Below, in pieces: positions 16,370 to 24,911 of a DNA stretch of 64,000 nt (position 1 is the first letter of the stretch; the number at the start of each line of letters is the position of its first letter). Position numbers and translations under genes: made by a program. Location of the stretch: positions 248,001 to 312,000 of the forward strand of contig NZ_JBHYFK010000001.1 of assembly GCF_051859565.1 (NCBI RefSeq), in the 5' to 3' direction. The notes beneath the pieces are model-generated. The model had not been told where the DNA came from, ran no database searches, and saw only the letters and a program-made list of their open reading frames with translations. The stretch is from Glycocaulis sp051859565. GTDB lineage: Bacteria > Pseudomonadota > Alphaproteobacteria > Caulobacterales > Maricaulaceae.

Positions 16370-17155
16370 TCACCCTTTCAGCGCGATGATGCCGCACTGG
16401 CCGCCAAACTGGCCGGCATGCCCGTCGCGTGCGGCCCGTCTCGACGAGAAAAAGCGGTCCTCATCGGCGAAGGTACAGGCGCGGATGCGGCTGATCCGGT
16501 CTTGCGCCACACCGGCTGACAGGAGCTGGCGGTGGACGCCTTCAGCCACGTCCAGCCCCGCGCCGCCTTCGGCATCCTTCGGCCCGATCAGCGGCTCATC
16601 AAGCGTGCCGAAGAGCCCTTCAAAGGCCTCCAGCACTTCTGGTCCCACCCGGTAGTTCGCTTTCGAGATTGCTGGGCCGATAGCGGCGCGCAAGTTTTCC
16701 GCCCGGCTGCCATAGACCTCGCCCATCGCCTCGATCGTGCGCGCGGTGATGTTCTTCACCGTGCTGCGCCAGCCCGAATGAATGGCGGCTATGGCGTGAT
16801 TGACCGGATCATGCAGCAGCACCGGCACGCAGTCGGCAACCTGCGTACATAGCGCAAAGCCGCTCTGGCTGGTGATGAGCGCGTCGCCTTCACCCACTGA
16901 CCAGCCTTCAGGCGGCCCATCGGCTTTCAGCACGGTGTCGGCATGCACCTGATTGGCAAAGACCAGCCGCGTGACACCCAGCGCCCGGGCCACCCGCGCG
17001 CGGTTTTCAGAGACATGATCCTTGTCATCGCCGCGCGACCAGGTGAGGTTTAAACTTGCATAAGGGCCTTCGCTGACCCCGCCACTGCGCGTGGTGAAGG
17101 CGTGAACAATGCCTTCGCCCAGACTGTCCGCGAAGAGGAATTCCAGCCTGCTCAT
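16370..17155 (-). CDS. pgeF: Peptidoglycan editing factor PgeF (YfiH/laccase-domain)
   Basis: 261 residues of the multicopper-polyphenol-oxidase-like YfiH family, now known as an amidase that removes mis-inserted L-serine from peptidoglycan precursors. Visible signatures: AFTTRSGGVSEGPYASLNL, LCTQVADCVPVLLHD (Cys) and AAIHSGWRSTVKNI (His), which form the metal-binding catalytic centre, and DEDRFFSSRRAARDGHAGQF at the C-terminus. Starts 4 nt inside the end of selO; last gene of a three-gene operon. Confidence 0.92.
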   Translation of the reverse strand: MSRLEFLFADSLGEGIVHAFTTRSGGVSEGPYASLNLTWSRGDDKDHVSENRARVARALGVTRLVFANQVHADTVLKADGPPEGWSVGEGDALITSQSGFALCTQVADCVPVLLHDPVNHAIAAIHSGWRSTVKNITARTIEAMGEVYGSRAENLRAAIGPAISKANYRVGPEVLEAFEGLFGTLDEPLIGPKDAEGGAGLDVAEGVHRQLLSAGVAQDRISRIRACTFADEDRFFSSRRAARDGHAGQFGGQCGIIALKG

Positions 17156-18600
17156 GACGTGGCCCCATCGAGAAAACCGCTGCGGCCGCGCCCCAGATCA
17201 TAGGCCTCATGAGCGTCAGAGACCCGGCCCAGCAGGGTGTGCAGCGCGGACCAGTCATCGCTCTGCGCAATCGGCGCCCAGGCCGCTTCCATCGTTTCGA
17301 ACACCATGTCCGTCGGCTCATCTTGCGCAAAATAGCGGTGGGACAGGCGCTCAGGGCGCACGGGCGCGCGCGCGTCAAATCCCTCCAGCACGCTCTCAAA
17401 CCCGTCAGCGCGGTAATGTTTCCCGCGTGGACCTGCAAAAGCCCGGTCCTTCGAGCCCGCGCCGCCAAACCAGTCGAACACCACCGCTTCAAAGGGCAGC
17501 TGGCTCTGGTGCATGAAGCGCAGCAGGGATGTGAGGAAGGCCCCGTCCGCCTCGCCGCCCAGCGGCGCTATGCCAAGCCGCCGATGCCAGGCTTCGTAAA
17601 GCGCGGCGCGGTACTGGTCCGGGAAGGTCATCAGCGCCTTGACGAGGCTGTCTTCCTCGCCGATGAGCAATAAGGCCCCTGCCAGCTGCTCCAGCGCCCA
17701 CAGGACCGATTCCGGCTGGCGGCCATAGGCATAAAGCCCGCCCTCATCGAAATAGGCGGCTGTAAAGCCCGGCTCGAAGACGGGCAGGAAGCGCCACGGC
17801 CCGTAATCAAAGCTCTCGCCCGTCACGACCAGATTATCGGTATTAAGCACGCCATGGACAAAGCCTGCCGCCATCCATTCAGCGCTAAGCCGGGCCAGCG
17901 CCGCAGTGGTGTGTTCGAGAAACGCCGCCGCACGCGCGGGCGTATCGCCGCCTGCCGCGCCGGGGTGAAAATGCTCAATCGCATAGTCCATCAGCGCTTC
18001 AATCAGGTCCGGCCGGTTGAAATAGGCATGGCGCTGGAACATGCCGATGCGCACATGGGAGTGCGACAGGCGCGTCATCACCGCAGAGCGCGTGGGGCTC
18101 GGCTCATCGCCCCGGTGCAGCGCTTCTCCGGTCTCGAAAATGGCGAATGTCTTGGAGGTGTAGACGCCGAGCGCCTCCAGCATTTCCGATGCCAGCAGCT
18201 CGCGCACCGCGCCTTTCAGCGTCAGACGGCCATCGCCGGTGCGCGAAAACGGCGTCTGGCCCGACCCCTTTGTGCCGAAGTCCAGCAGGCGGCCCTCGTT
18301 ATCGCGCACTTGCCCGAACAGGAAGCCCCGCCCGTCGCCGATCTGCGGGTTATAGGTGCGGAACTGGTGGCCGTGATAGCGTAGCGCCAGCGGCTTTTCC
18401 TGATTGCCGGGCAAAGCCTCGAAACGGTGAAAATGCGCCGCGCGCGCGGCCCCGTCCAGATCGCCCAGTCCCACCGCTTCGGCCCATCGCGTGTTCCACC
18501 AGCGCTCTATGCCTGCGGGGAAGCCCGCTGGCTCCACCGGATCGGCAAATTCACCGCCCAGCGCGGAAAAGCGCGGATCGGGCTGGTAGCGTGCGGCCAT
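17152..18600 (-). CDS. selO: Protein adenylyltransferase SelO
   Basis: 482-residue pseudokinase-fold enzyme of the SelO/YdiU family, which transfers AMP to Ser/Thr/Tyr of target proteins and links to redox stress. Characteristic segments: YHGHQFRTYNPQIGDGRGFLF, LDFGTKGSGQTPFSRTGDGR (shown in part; inverted nucleotide-binding loop), SHSHVRIGMFQRHAYF, and the metal-binding VHGVLNTDNLVVTGESFDYG. Starts by TGATG overlap with the upstream hydrolase stop. No terminal selenocysteine or Cys pair is seen, so this is the Cys-less bacterial form. Confidence 0.93.
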   Translation of the reverse strand: MAARYQPDPRFSALGGEFADPVEPAGFPAGIERWWNTRWAEAVGLGDLDGAARAAHFHRFEALPGNQEKPLALRYHGHQFRTYNPQIGDGRGFLFGQVRDNEGRLLDFGTKGSGQTPFSRTGDGRLTLKGAVRELLASEMLEALGVYTSKTFAIFETGEALHRGDEPSPTRSAVMTRLSHSHVRIGMFQRHAYFNRPDLIEALMDYAIEHFHPGAAGGDTPARAAAFLEHTTAALARLSAEWMAAGFVHGVLNTDNLVVTGESFDYGPWRFLPVFEPGFTAAYFDEGGLYAYGRQPESVLWALEQLAGALLLIGEEDSLVKALMTFPDQYRAALYEAWHRRLGIAPLGGEADGAFLTSLLRFMHQSQLPFEAVVFDWFGGAGSKDRAFAGPRGKHYRADGFESVLEGFDARAPVRPERLSHRYFAQDEPTDMVFETMEAAWAPIAQSDDWSALHTLLGRVSDAHEAYDLGRGRSGFLDGATS

Positions 18601-19508
18601 CAGGCCAGCCCCTTCTCAAGCGCCTTTGCTGCCCTCACAACCGCCTCCGCGGCCTGAGGCAATATGCGCGTCATATTGAGGAAACCATGGGGCACAGTAT
18701 TGATGACCACCCTTTCCACCGGCACGCCCGATGCGGCCAGCCGGTCGGCATAGGCTGCACCCTCATTGAGGAGCGGATCAAGCTCTGCGGCCAGAAGGAA
18801 GGTAGGCGCAATGCCTTTAAGGTCGTCAGCCAGCAAGGGCGAGACACGGACGTCGCGCACATCATCGAGGCTGCGCAGATAGCTTTTCTGAACACGCTTG
18901 AGCACTTCGCGGGACAGGAGTGGGCCTTCCTGCCAAGGCTGACGCGCGCGCCTGATTTCCACGAGTTGCAGCAGCGGATAGAAAAGCAGCTGGAAGGCCA
19001 CCTTGCCGCGCCGGTGCTGCGCGATGACAGCGGCCAGATTGCCGCCCGCCGAGTCCCCGCCAACGGCCAGCCTGTCAGCGGAAAACCCGCAATCGGCCAG
19101 CGCACCGTCCCGCACGGCATCAAATGCGGCCAGTGCGTCGTTCACGGCTGCCGGGAAGGCGTGTTCCGGTGCCTTGCGGTAATCCACCGACACCACACGC
19201 ACACCCGACGCCGCCGCGAGGCGCTGGCAGAGCGGCGCATGGGTGTCGATATCACCGACCACGAACCCGCCACCGTGGAAATAGACCAGTCCGGCGCCAT
19301 TCTCGGCCGCATCGAACGGTACCCAGACGCGCACCGGAATTGGCTCGGACGGGCCGGGCAAAGTCAGGTTCTCGATCCTTTCAACGCCCGGCGGCTCAAG
19401 CTCTGCAATGGGAATCATGCGCCGTAACGCTTCACGCATGCCCGGCGCAGTGCGCTCAGGCGTGAAATGCGCTGCCAGATCAGCAAAGGCTTTTTCAGGG
19501 GTCAGCAT
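18600..19508 (-). CDS. Alpha/beta hydrolase, hormone-sensitive-lipase family
   Basis: 302-residue esterase. The oxyanion-hole motif YFHGGGFVVGD, nucleophile elbow GGDSAGGN, acidic residue in AAELDPLLNEG and terminal histidine in NTVPHGFLNM make a complete HSL-type triad. The start at MLTPEKAF (19508) is preferred; the frame continues upstream but the sequence there is arginine/cysteine-rich and unlike the family. First gene of the hydrolase-selO-pgeF operon. Substrate is probably a short-chain ester. Confidence 0.88.
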   Translation of the reverse strand: MLTPEKAFADLAAHFTPERTAPGMREALRRMIPIAELEPPGVERIENLTLPGPSEPIPVRVWVPFDAAENGAGLVYFHGGGFVVGDIDTHAPLCQRLAAASGVRVVSVDYRKAPEHAFPAAVNDALAAFDAVRDGALADCGFSADRLAVGGDSAGGNLAAVIAQHRRGKVAFQLLFYPLLQLVEIRRARQPWQEGPLLSREVLKRVQKSYLRSLDDVRDVRVSPLLADDLKGIAPTFLLAAELDPLLNEGAAYADRLAASGVPVERVVINTVPHGFLNMTRILPQAAEAVVRAAKALEKGLA

Positions 19509-19573
19509 GGAAGCTGCATAGTTCGGCGCGCGGGGCCTCAATGGCAAGCGCCAAACGATGCGGCCCGGACAGC

Positions 19574-19912
19574 CTAGTGCAGCTGCACAGGGCTTGCGGC
19601 ATGGATGCGCCCGGACAGGGCATCCTCGATCTCGCTTTTGAGCGCCCGCCACGCGGCGGCGCTCTCCGCCTCGCCCTTGTCTTCCATTTCGCTAATCGCT
19701 TCACACGCATAGCCGAGCGCGCGCGGGCCGTGGCGGTCCACCAGCGTGAACGCAATCTGGCGGATATCATCAGGCGTAATGCGTGAGCGGCGCTGGGTGG
19801 CTATCGGATGCAAGGGCTGGGTCTCCGGGGCTGGCAGGCGGCTAGTCGGTGGAGATATGGCAAAGGGCGGGCCACTCTGTCGCGTTCCGCAATATATTGA
19901 ATTAATTTGCAT
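19574..19912 (-). CDS. Small hypothetical protein, start uncertain
   Basis: The last ~70 residues (RITPDDIRQIAFTLVDRHG onward, with ALGYACEAISEMEDKGE) look like a genuine small helical protein of the kind common in alphaproteobacteria. The N-terminal part before RITPDD is proline/serine-rich and may not be translated. I placed the start at the ATG at 19912, but it has a poor ribosome-binding site; a non-ATG start closer to RITPDD is possible. Function unknown. Confidence 0.5.
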   Translation of the reverse strand: MQINSIYCGTRQSGPPFAISPPTSRLPAPETQPLHPIATQRRSRITPDDIRQIAFTLVDRHGPRALGYACEAISEMEDKGEAESAAAWRALKSEIEDALSGRIHAASPVQLH

Positions 19913-20109
19913 ATTCCTGACAGGGGCGACAGGTGGAAGGAGGAGGTGCCCGCCGACCGGCCATTCTTGCCGGGCATACTTGTCCGGCGCGCAGCTGGAC
20001 AGATCCGCAGCCATTGCAGGCCCTGCTTCGGGTGTTGTTCCTTGCCTGAAAGCCGTATTGCGGGCATTACGCAGATCAGAAGCGGAAGATATGACGGAGT
20101 GCCCTTCCC

Positions 20110-21414
20110 ATGCGCGTGGCAATGATCGGTACAGGCTATGTCGGCCTGGTCTCTGGAGCCTGTTTTGCCGATTTCGGCCATCAGGTGACCTGCATCGACA
20201 AGAACGAGGAAAAAATCGCTCTGCTGCGTTCCGGCGGCGTGCCGATCTATGAGCCGGGCCTCGACCAGCTGGTTCAGCGCAATGTGCGTGAGGGCCGCCT
20301 CGACTTTGCCACCGACCTGACCGAAGCCGTGCGCGCAGCCGATGTGGTCTTCATTGCCGTGGGCACGCCCTCACGCCGGGGCGATGGCCATGCCGATCTG
20401 TCCTATGTCCATGCGGCTGCCGAAGAAATTGGCCAGGTCATGGACGGTTTCACGGTCGTGGTGAACAAGTCGACGGTCCCGGTAGGTACCGGCGACGAGG
20501 TGGAAGCGCTGATCCGCAAGGTGCGCCCGGACGGGGACTTTGCCGTGGTGTCGAACCCGGAATTCCTGCGCGAGGGCGCGGCGATCGATGACTTCAAGCG
20601 TCCTGACCGGGTGGTCGTCGGCACCGAGAATGCGCGCGCGCGCGACATCATGAGAGAGCTCTACCGGCCGCTTTTCCTCAACGAGACGCCGATCGTGTTC
20701 ACATCGCGCCGGACATCCGAGCTGATCAAGTATGCCGCCAATGCCTTCCTGGCCATGAAGATCACCTTCATCAACGAGATGGCCGATCTGTGCGAGGCCG
20801 TGAGCGCGAACGTGCAGGAAGTTTCCAAGGGTATCGGCCTTGATGGCCGTATCGGAGCGAAATTCCTCCATGCGGGCCCCGGCTATGGTGGTTCGTGCTT
20901 CCCCAAGGATACGCTGGCTCTGGTGCGTACCGCGCAGGAGGCCGATGCGCCCTTGCAGCTGGTCGAGGCTACCGTGCGGGTCAATGATGCCCGCAAGCGG
21001 GCGATGGCCGACAAGGTGATCGCCGCCTGCGGCGGGGACGTATCGGGCAAGACGATCGCGGTGCTGGGCCTGACCTTCAAGCCCAATACCGACGATATGC
21101 GTGAGGCACCGAGCCTCGACATCATTCCCGCGCTTCAGGCCAAGGGCGCACGTGTTCGCGCCTATGATCCTGCCGGGATCGAGGAAGCCGAGAAGCTGCT
21201 GAAGGATGTCGAGTACACGACCGGCCCGTATCTGGCGCTGGAAGGCGCCGACGCGGTGGTTATCATCACCGAGTGGAACGAGTTCCGGGCCCTCGACCTT
21301 GACCGCGTCAAGACGGCTCTGAAGTCGCCGGTCGTAGTGGATCTGCGCAATATCTATGATCCGGCCGAGATGAAGGAAGCCGGCTTGTCCTATACCAGCG
21401 TCGGACGGCCGTAA
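20110..21414 (+). CDS. UDP-glucose 6-dehydrogenase
   Basis: 434-residue NAD-dependent four-electron dehydrogenase producing UDP-glucuronate for surface polysaccharide. N-terminal Rossmann motif MIGTGYVGLVSGACFADFG, catalytic-domain signature GPGYGGSCFPKDT with the active-site cysteine, and a C-terminal UDP-binding domain (GLTFKPNTDDMREAPSLDI). GGAG lies nine bases before the ATG. It converges with the mannose-1-phosphate guanylyltransferase fusion, another sugar-nucleotide enzyme. Confidence 0.94.
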   Translation: MRVAMIGTGYVGLVSGACFADFGHQVTCIDKNEEKIALLRSGGVPIYEPGLDQLVQRNVREGRLDFATDLTEAVRAADVVFIAVGTPSRRGDGHADLSYVHAAAEEIGQVMDGFTVVVNKSTVPVGTGDEVEALIRKVRPDGDFAVVSNPEFLREGAAIDDFKRPDRVVVGTENARARDIMRELYRPLFLNETPIVFTSRRTSELIKYAANAFLAMKITFINEMADLCEAVSANVQEVSKGIGLDGRIGAKFLHAGPGYGGSCFPKDTLALVRTAQEADAPLQLVEATVRVNDARKRAMADKVIAACGGDVSGKTIAVLGLTFKPNTDDMREAPSLDIIPALQAKGARVRAYDPAGIEEAEKLLKDVEYTTGPYLALEGADAVVIITEWNEFRALDLDRVKTALKSPVVVDLRNIYDPAEMKEAGLSYTSVGRP

Positions 21415-21423
21415 GGCTCCCCG

Positions 21424-23589
21424 CTAGCGGGCTGCCAGCGGTCCGATGGCCGTCATGATGTGATAGAGCATGCTGGCAGGGATATCCTTTGCCAGCGGCG
21501 CTCCGTCCGGGTCATAGGCGTCCATCCAGCCGCCTTTGCAGGCATCGGCGAGATAGGTGGCGCGAAGCCGCTCCAGCAGGCGTTCTGCTTCCCCCGGGGC
21601 CGCCGTTTCAGGGTGGCGCAGGCGCGCGCGCAGCATTTCCAGCTGCGGCCACAGGCGACGGTTCTCATCAAGAACAGTGCCTTGCGTGTCCACGCTGTTA
21701 TGCGCAAACCCGCTCGCGCGGTCACGTCCCTTATTGTCAGCAAACCCGATCAGGCGCCTGCGCCAGCTGATGAGATCATGGCCGGTCCGCGCTTCGTATT
21801 CGGCCAGCAGCCAGGCCCATTCATGGCAATGGCCGGGCTCGGCGCGCCACGGCCCGCTTCCCCTTGACCAGTCTGCGTGCAAATCCTCGACCACTGCCCC
21901 GCTGGCCGGATGGAAGAAGCTGTCTTCAAAGCGCTCTACGCAAAGGCGCGCGCAGTCCAGCGCATCGGCAGAGCCACTGGCGGCCTCGAGTGCCAGGCAC
22001 GCTTCGAGAAGGTGCATGTGCGGGTTTGCGGCGCGCACATCGGGTGCCATTTCCGGATCGTAAAATCCTTCGCCGGACCTGTCCGCCATCCGGCTTGTCA
22101 CGAAATCCAGTGCTTCCAGCGCCAGTTCCAGTGCCCGCGCCTCGCCAAAGGCCTGAAAAGCGGCAGCACCGGCCAGAATGACGAACGCATGGTCATAAAG
22201 CCCGCGTCTTGGGTCCAGAGGGGTGCCTGAACGGTCCAGACGGTGAACCCATCCGCCAGCCGATGCACGGGCCGGGCCATCAAGATACTCAAGGCCCAGC
22301 ATCGCGATGTGGCGCGCCTCGTCTTTGTTCCAGCCCAGCAGGGCGGCCTGTGAGAAGGCGAAAATCTGGCGCGGGATCACCCGCATGCGCCGTTCGCGCT
22401 CCGGCTGGGACGTGCCATCCAGTGACAGGGTTTCAACAAACCCGCCTCTGTCGGCGTCCCAGGCAGTGCGCGCCCATAAGGGCAGACAGTCATCGAACAG
22501 CCAGCGGCGCGCCCAGTCCGCCGCCGCCGGTGAAAGAGGGGACACCGACTGCGCAGCGCTGACGAGCGGCTTGATGCCGGCCGCCTCGTCAAGGCGGGTC
22601 ACGATGACCGCCTCGCGGGTTGCGGCAACGGCCAGTCCGTCCACGCCTTTCACCGCGATGACAGGGCCCTCGCTGCGGACATAGCTTCCGGTGACGCCAT
22701 GCAGGACGGCAGGGCCGTGCACCATGTTTCCGTTCGCGTCTGGCTCTGACAGGGCTTTGAGCGCGGCATAGTCACCCACATCACTCCAGCCCATATCGAC
22801 CGGGACCAGGCTTGCCAGAGGCGTTTTCTCCATCACGGCATAATCTATGCTGATGGCCGGGGCCGCCGCAAAGGCAGAGCGTGCTACGATGCGCGCGCCG
22901 CTAACCGTGTCCGTTTTTGCGCCTGCCAGTGCCTCGCGCGCTGCCGACAGCACAGACGGTGCCTCGCGCCCCAGCTCGCCCAGCATCACATCCGCCCGGA
23001 ACAGGAAAATGCCCGCATTCCAGAAGTATTCGCCCGACGCGAGATAGTCCCTGGCGGTGGCGAGGTCCGGTTTCTCGACGAAGGCTTCGACCTTGCGTAC
23101 CGCCCCGGCTTCACAGGCACGGATATAGCCATAGCCGGTCGCCGGGTGGTCAGGCGTGATGCCGAAAACGACGATGCGCCCGCTCGCGGCGGCCTCTGCA
23201 CCGCTGGCGATGGCCTGAAGGAAGCGTTCAGGCCGGGCAATATGATGATCGGCCGGCAGGATCAGCACCAGCGCGTGAGGCGAGGCTGACAGGGCCGCCA
23301 GCGCCACGGCTGGCGCAGAATCGCGTGCAACCGGCTCCAGAATGAGGGCGGCATCCGGCAACTGAGCGCGCAGCAGGGCGCCATGACGCGTAGACCCGAT
23401 TGCCGTCACGGGCAGAAAGCCGATATTGCTGCGCTCTCCGGCGTCGAGGCGCGAAGCCGTTTCGGCCAGCATGGTGCGTCCCGAAGGCAGGCTCAGAAAC
23501 GGTTTGGGACGCAGACCGTCTGACAGGGGCCAGAGCCGGCTGCCGGCCCCGCCGCACAGGATGAAGGGCATGATCGTGTGCGCACTCAT
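21424..23589 (-). CDS. Mannose-1-phosphate guanylyltransferase fused to AGE-type isomerase
   Basis: 721 residues with two enzymes in one chain. Residues about 7-280 are a GT-A nucleotidyltransferase: FILCGGAGSRLWPLS (pyrophosphorylase loop), LILPADHHIARPERF, GYGYIRACEAG and VEKPDLATARDYL, giving GDP-mannose from mannose-1-phosphate. After a short beta linker, residues about 355-720 are an (alpha/alpha)6 barrel of the N-acylglucosamine 2-epimerase family (RQIFAFSQAALLG, GLYDHAFVILAGAAAFQA, CHEWAWLLAEYEARTG), the type that includes mannose-6-phosphate isomerase. So the chain may cover fructose-6-phosphate to mannose-6-phosphate and mannose-1-phosphate to GDP-mannose, needing a separate mutase. 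M7 could also be the start. Confidence 0.87.
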   Translation of the reverse strand: MSAHTIMPFILCGGAGSRLWPLSDGLRPKPFLSLPSGRTMLAETASRLDAGERSNIGFLPVTAIGSTRHGALLRAQLPDAALILEPVARDSAPAVALAALSASPHALVLILPADHHIARPERFLQAIASGAEAAASGRIVVFGITPDHPATGYGYIRACEAGAVRKVEAFVEKPDLATARDYLASGEYFWNAGIFLFRADVMLGELGREAPSVLSAAREALAGAKTDTVSGARIVARSAFAAAPAISIDYAVMEKTPLASLVPVDMGWSDVGDYAALKALSEPDANGNMVHGPAVLHGVTGSYVRSEGPVIAVKGVDGLAVAATREAVIVTRLDEAAGIKPLVSAAQSVSPLSPAAADWARRWLFDDCLPLWARTAWDADRGGFVETLSLDGTSQPERERRMRVIPRQIFAFSQAALLGWNKDEARHIAMLGLEYLDGPARASAGGWVHRLDRSGTPLDPRRGLYDHAFVILAGAAAFQAFGEARALELALEALDFVTSRMADRSGEGFYDPEMAPDVRAANPHMHLLEACLALEAASGSADALDCARLCVERFEDSFFHPASGAVVEDLHADWSRGSGPWRAEPGHCHEWAWLLAEYEARTGHDLISWRRRLIGFADNKGRDRASGFAHNSVDTQGTVLDENRRLWPQLEMLRARLRHPETAAPGEAERLLERLRATYLADACKGGWMDAYDPDGAPLAKDIPASMLYHIMTAIGPLAAR

Positions 23590-23750
23590 CGACAGCCCTG
23601 CCCCCTTCTTCCCTCACGGCCAGACATGCATGCCGGCATGCGCGCTCTTTGCCCTTAGCCCGCTTCGCCCTGACATGACCAGTTCGTGCCGGCTGGCTTT
23701 GCCCGGCCGGTCCCTTGCGGGCATTGATGACGATACGGATGAAAGACTGC

Positions 23751-24422
23751 TTAAGGGGCCGTTGCAAACCAGATCGTGTGCATCGGTCCCTTGCCGTTTT
23801 CCCGCGCGCGCACCTTCACCTCCTCGACACGAAAGCCGATTTGTTTGAGCCTCTGGGTGAAGGCCCGGTCCGGGCTTGCAGACCACACAGCGAGCACACC
23901 GCCGCTCTTCAGCGCCGCGTGGGCGCGGGCAAGCCCCTGCATGCTGTAAAGGCCATCATTGGCGGGGCGGGTCAGACCGTCGGGCCCGTTATCGACATCC
24001 AGCAGGATTGCATCATAGCTCTGCCTGCCGGCCGCGATTTCTGCGCCGACATCACCAATGCGCAGCTCGACACGGCGGTCATCAAGACACCCCTCAGTCA
24101 TCGCCTGCATGGGGCCGCGTGCCCATTCGATAATGCCGGGAACCAGCTCTGCCACCACAAGGCGTGCATCGCTGCCAAGCTCTGCCAGGGCTGCCCGCAA
24201 GGTAAAGCCCATCCCATAGCCGCCAATCAGCAGCCGGGGCGCGGGCCGTGCGCCCAGCCTCTGGCATGTCAGACTGGCGAGCGCCTTCTCAGAGCCGCTC
24301 ATGCGGCTGCTCATCAGCTCGTTGCGGTCCAGCATGATGATGAAGGCATTGTCGTGCCGGACCAGTCGCAGCGGCGGGCCGCCGGGAACCTCGGCCTCGC
24401 CAATCAGCTCGCGTGGTTTCAT
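23751..24422 (-). CDS. Spermidine-synthase-like methyltransferase-fold protein
   Basis: 223 residues. LLIGGYGMGFTLRAAL is the nucleotide/decarboxy-AdoMet-binding glycine loop; YDAILLDVDNGPDGL contains the acidic catalytic-type segment of the spermidine/spermine synthase fold. The N-terminal strand domain of true synthases is short. It could be an aminopropyltransferase or only a relative of unknown role. Overlaps the downstream DUF6481 start by 4 nt in transcription order. Confidence 0.75.
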   Translation of the reverse strand: MKPRELIGEAEVPGGPPLRLVRHDNAFIIMLDRNELMSSRMSGSEKALASLTCQRLGARPAPRLLIGGYGMGFTLRAALAELGSDARLVVAELVPGIIEWARGPMQAMTEGCLDDRRVELRIGDVGAEIAAGRQSYDAILLDVDNGPDGLTRPANDGLYSMQGLARAHAALKSGGVLAVWSASPDRAFTQRLKQIGFRVEEVKVRARENGKGPMHTIWFATAP

Positions 24423-24733
24423 TTTTGCCGGGCTTTACGCGCCGCATAGCGGGCATCACGCGCGGCCTTCAGTTCAGCTTCGGTCCGCTGCGCTGCTTCG
24501 GCCTCTGCCGCCGCCTGTGCCTTGTCTGCCTCTGCCTTGGCAATCCTGGCCGCAGCCGCCTCCGCCTTTCTGGCCGCCCGGCGTTCTTCGCGTTCCGCTT
24601 GGGCGGCCTTGCGCGCTGCCAGAACGGCCGGATCGGGCGCGGGCTTGTTACGCAACTGCTCGACCGCAGCCTGTTTTGCGGCGCGCGCAGCTGCTCTGCG
24701 TTCGTTGAAATCGGGAGCCTTGAAGCCTGACAT
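24419..24733 (-). CDS. DUF6481-type highly charged coiled protein
   Basis: 104 residues almost entirely Ala, Arg, Lys and Glu, e.g. RKAAQAEREERRAARKAEAA, predicted as one long helix. The opening MSGFKAPDFNERRAAARAAK is characteristic of a conserved small alphaproteobacterial family of unknown function. Transcribed ahead of and overlapping the spermidine-synthase-like gene by 4 nt, so the pair is coupled. Confidence 0.72.
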   Translation of the reverse strand: MSGFKAPDFNERRAAARAAKQAAVEQLRNKPAPDPAVLAARKAAQAEREERRAARKAEAAAARIAKAEADKAQAAAEAEAAQRTEAELKAARDARYAARKARQK

Positions 24734-24859
24734 TACTGATCCACTGTGTTGCGGCGCGCATGATGGACGCCTTCAGGCCTGCATATAACCTGATCGGCAT
24801 CCGCATTCTTCTGCGCGTAGCAGGTTCTGTGCGTCAATGGCTACCGGCCTCGCAACGGC

Positions 24860-24898
24860 GCACCCCCTGAAACCTAACTGGCCGGTTTCAGGGGGTGC
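24860..24898. terminator. Perfect 15-bp hairpin after the autotransporter gene
   Basis: GCACCCCCTGAAACC (24860-24874) and GGTTTCAGGGGGTGC (24884-24898) form a perfect 15-bp stem with a 9-nt loop, 14 bases past the stop of the leftward autotransporter. No T-run follows on either strand, so it may be a processed 3'-end or factor-assisted terminator shared by both directions. Confidence 0.55.
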
Positions 24899-24911
24899 CT
24901 GTCTGACCGAT

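Noticed and set aside
18147..19427. Rightward 426-codon open frame across selO and the hydrolase
   Set aside because: Spans two well-defined genes on the other strand, so it is a composition artefact.
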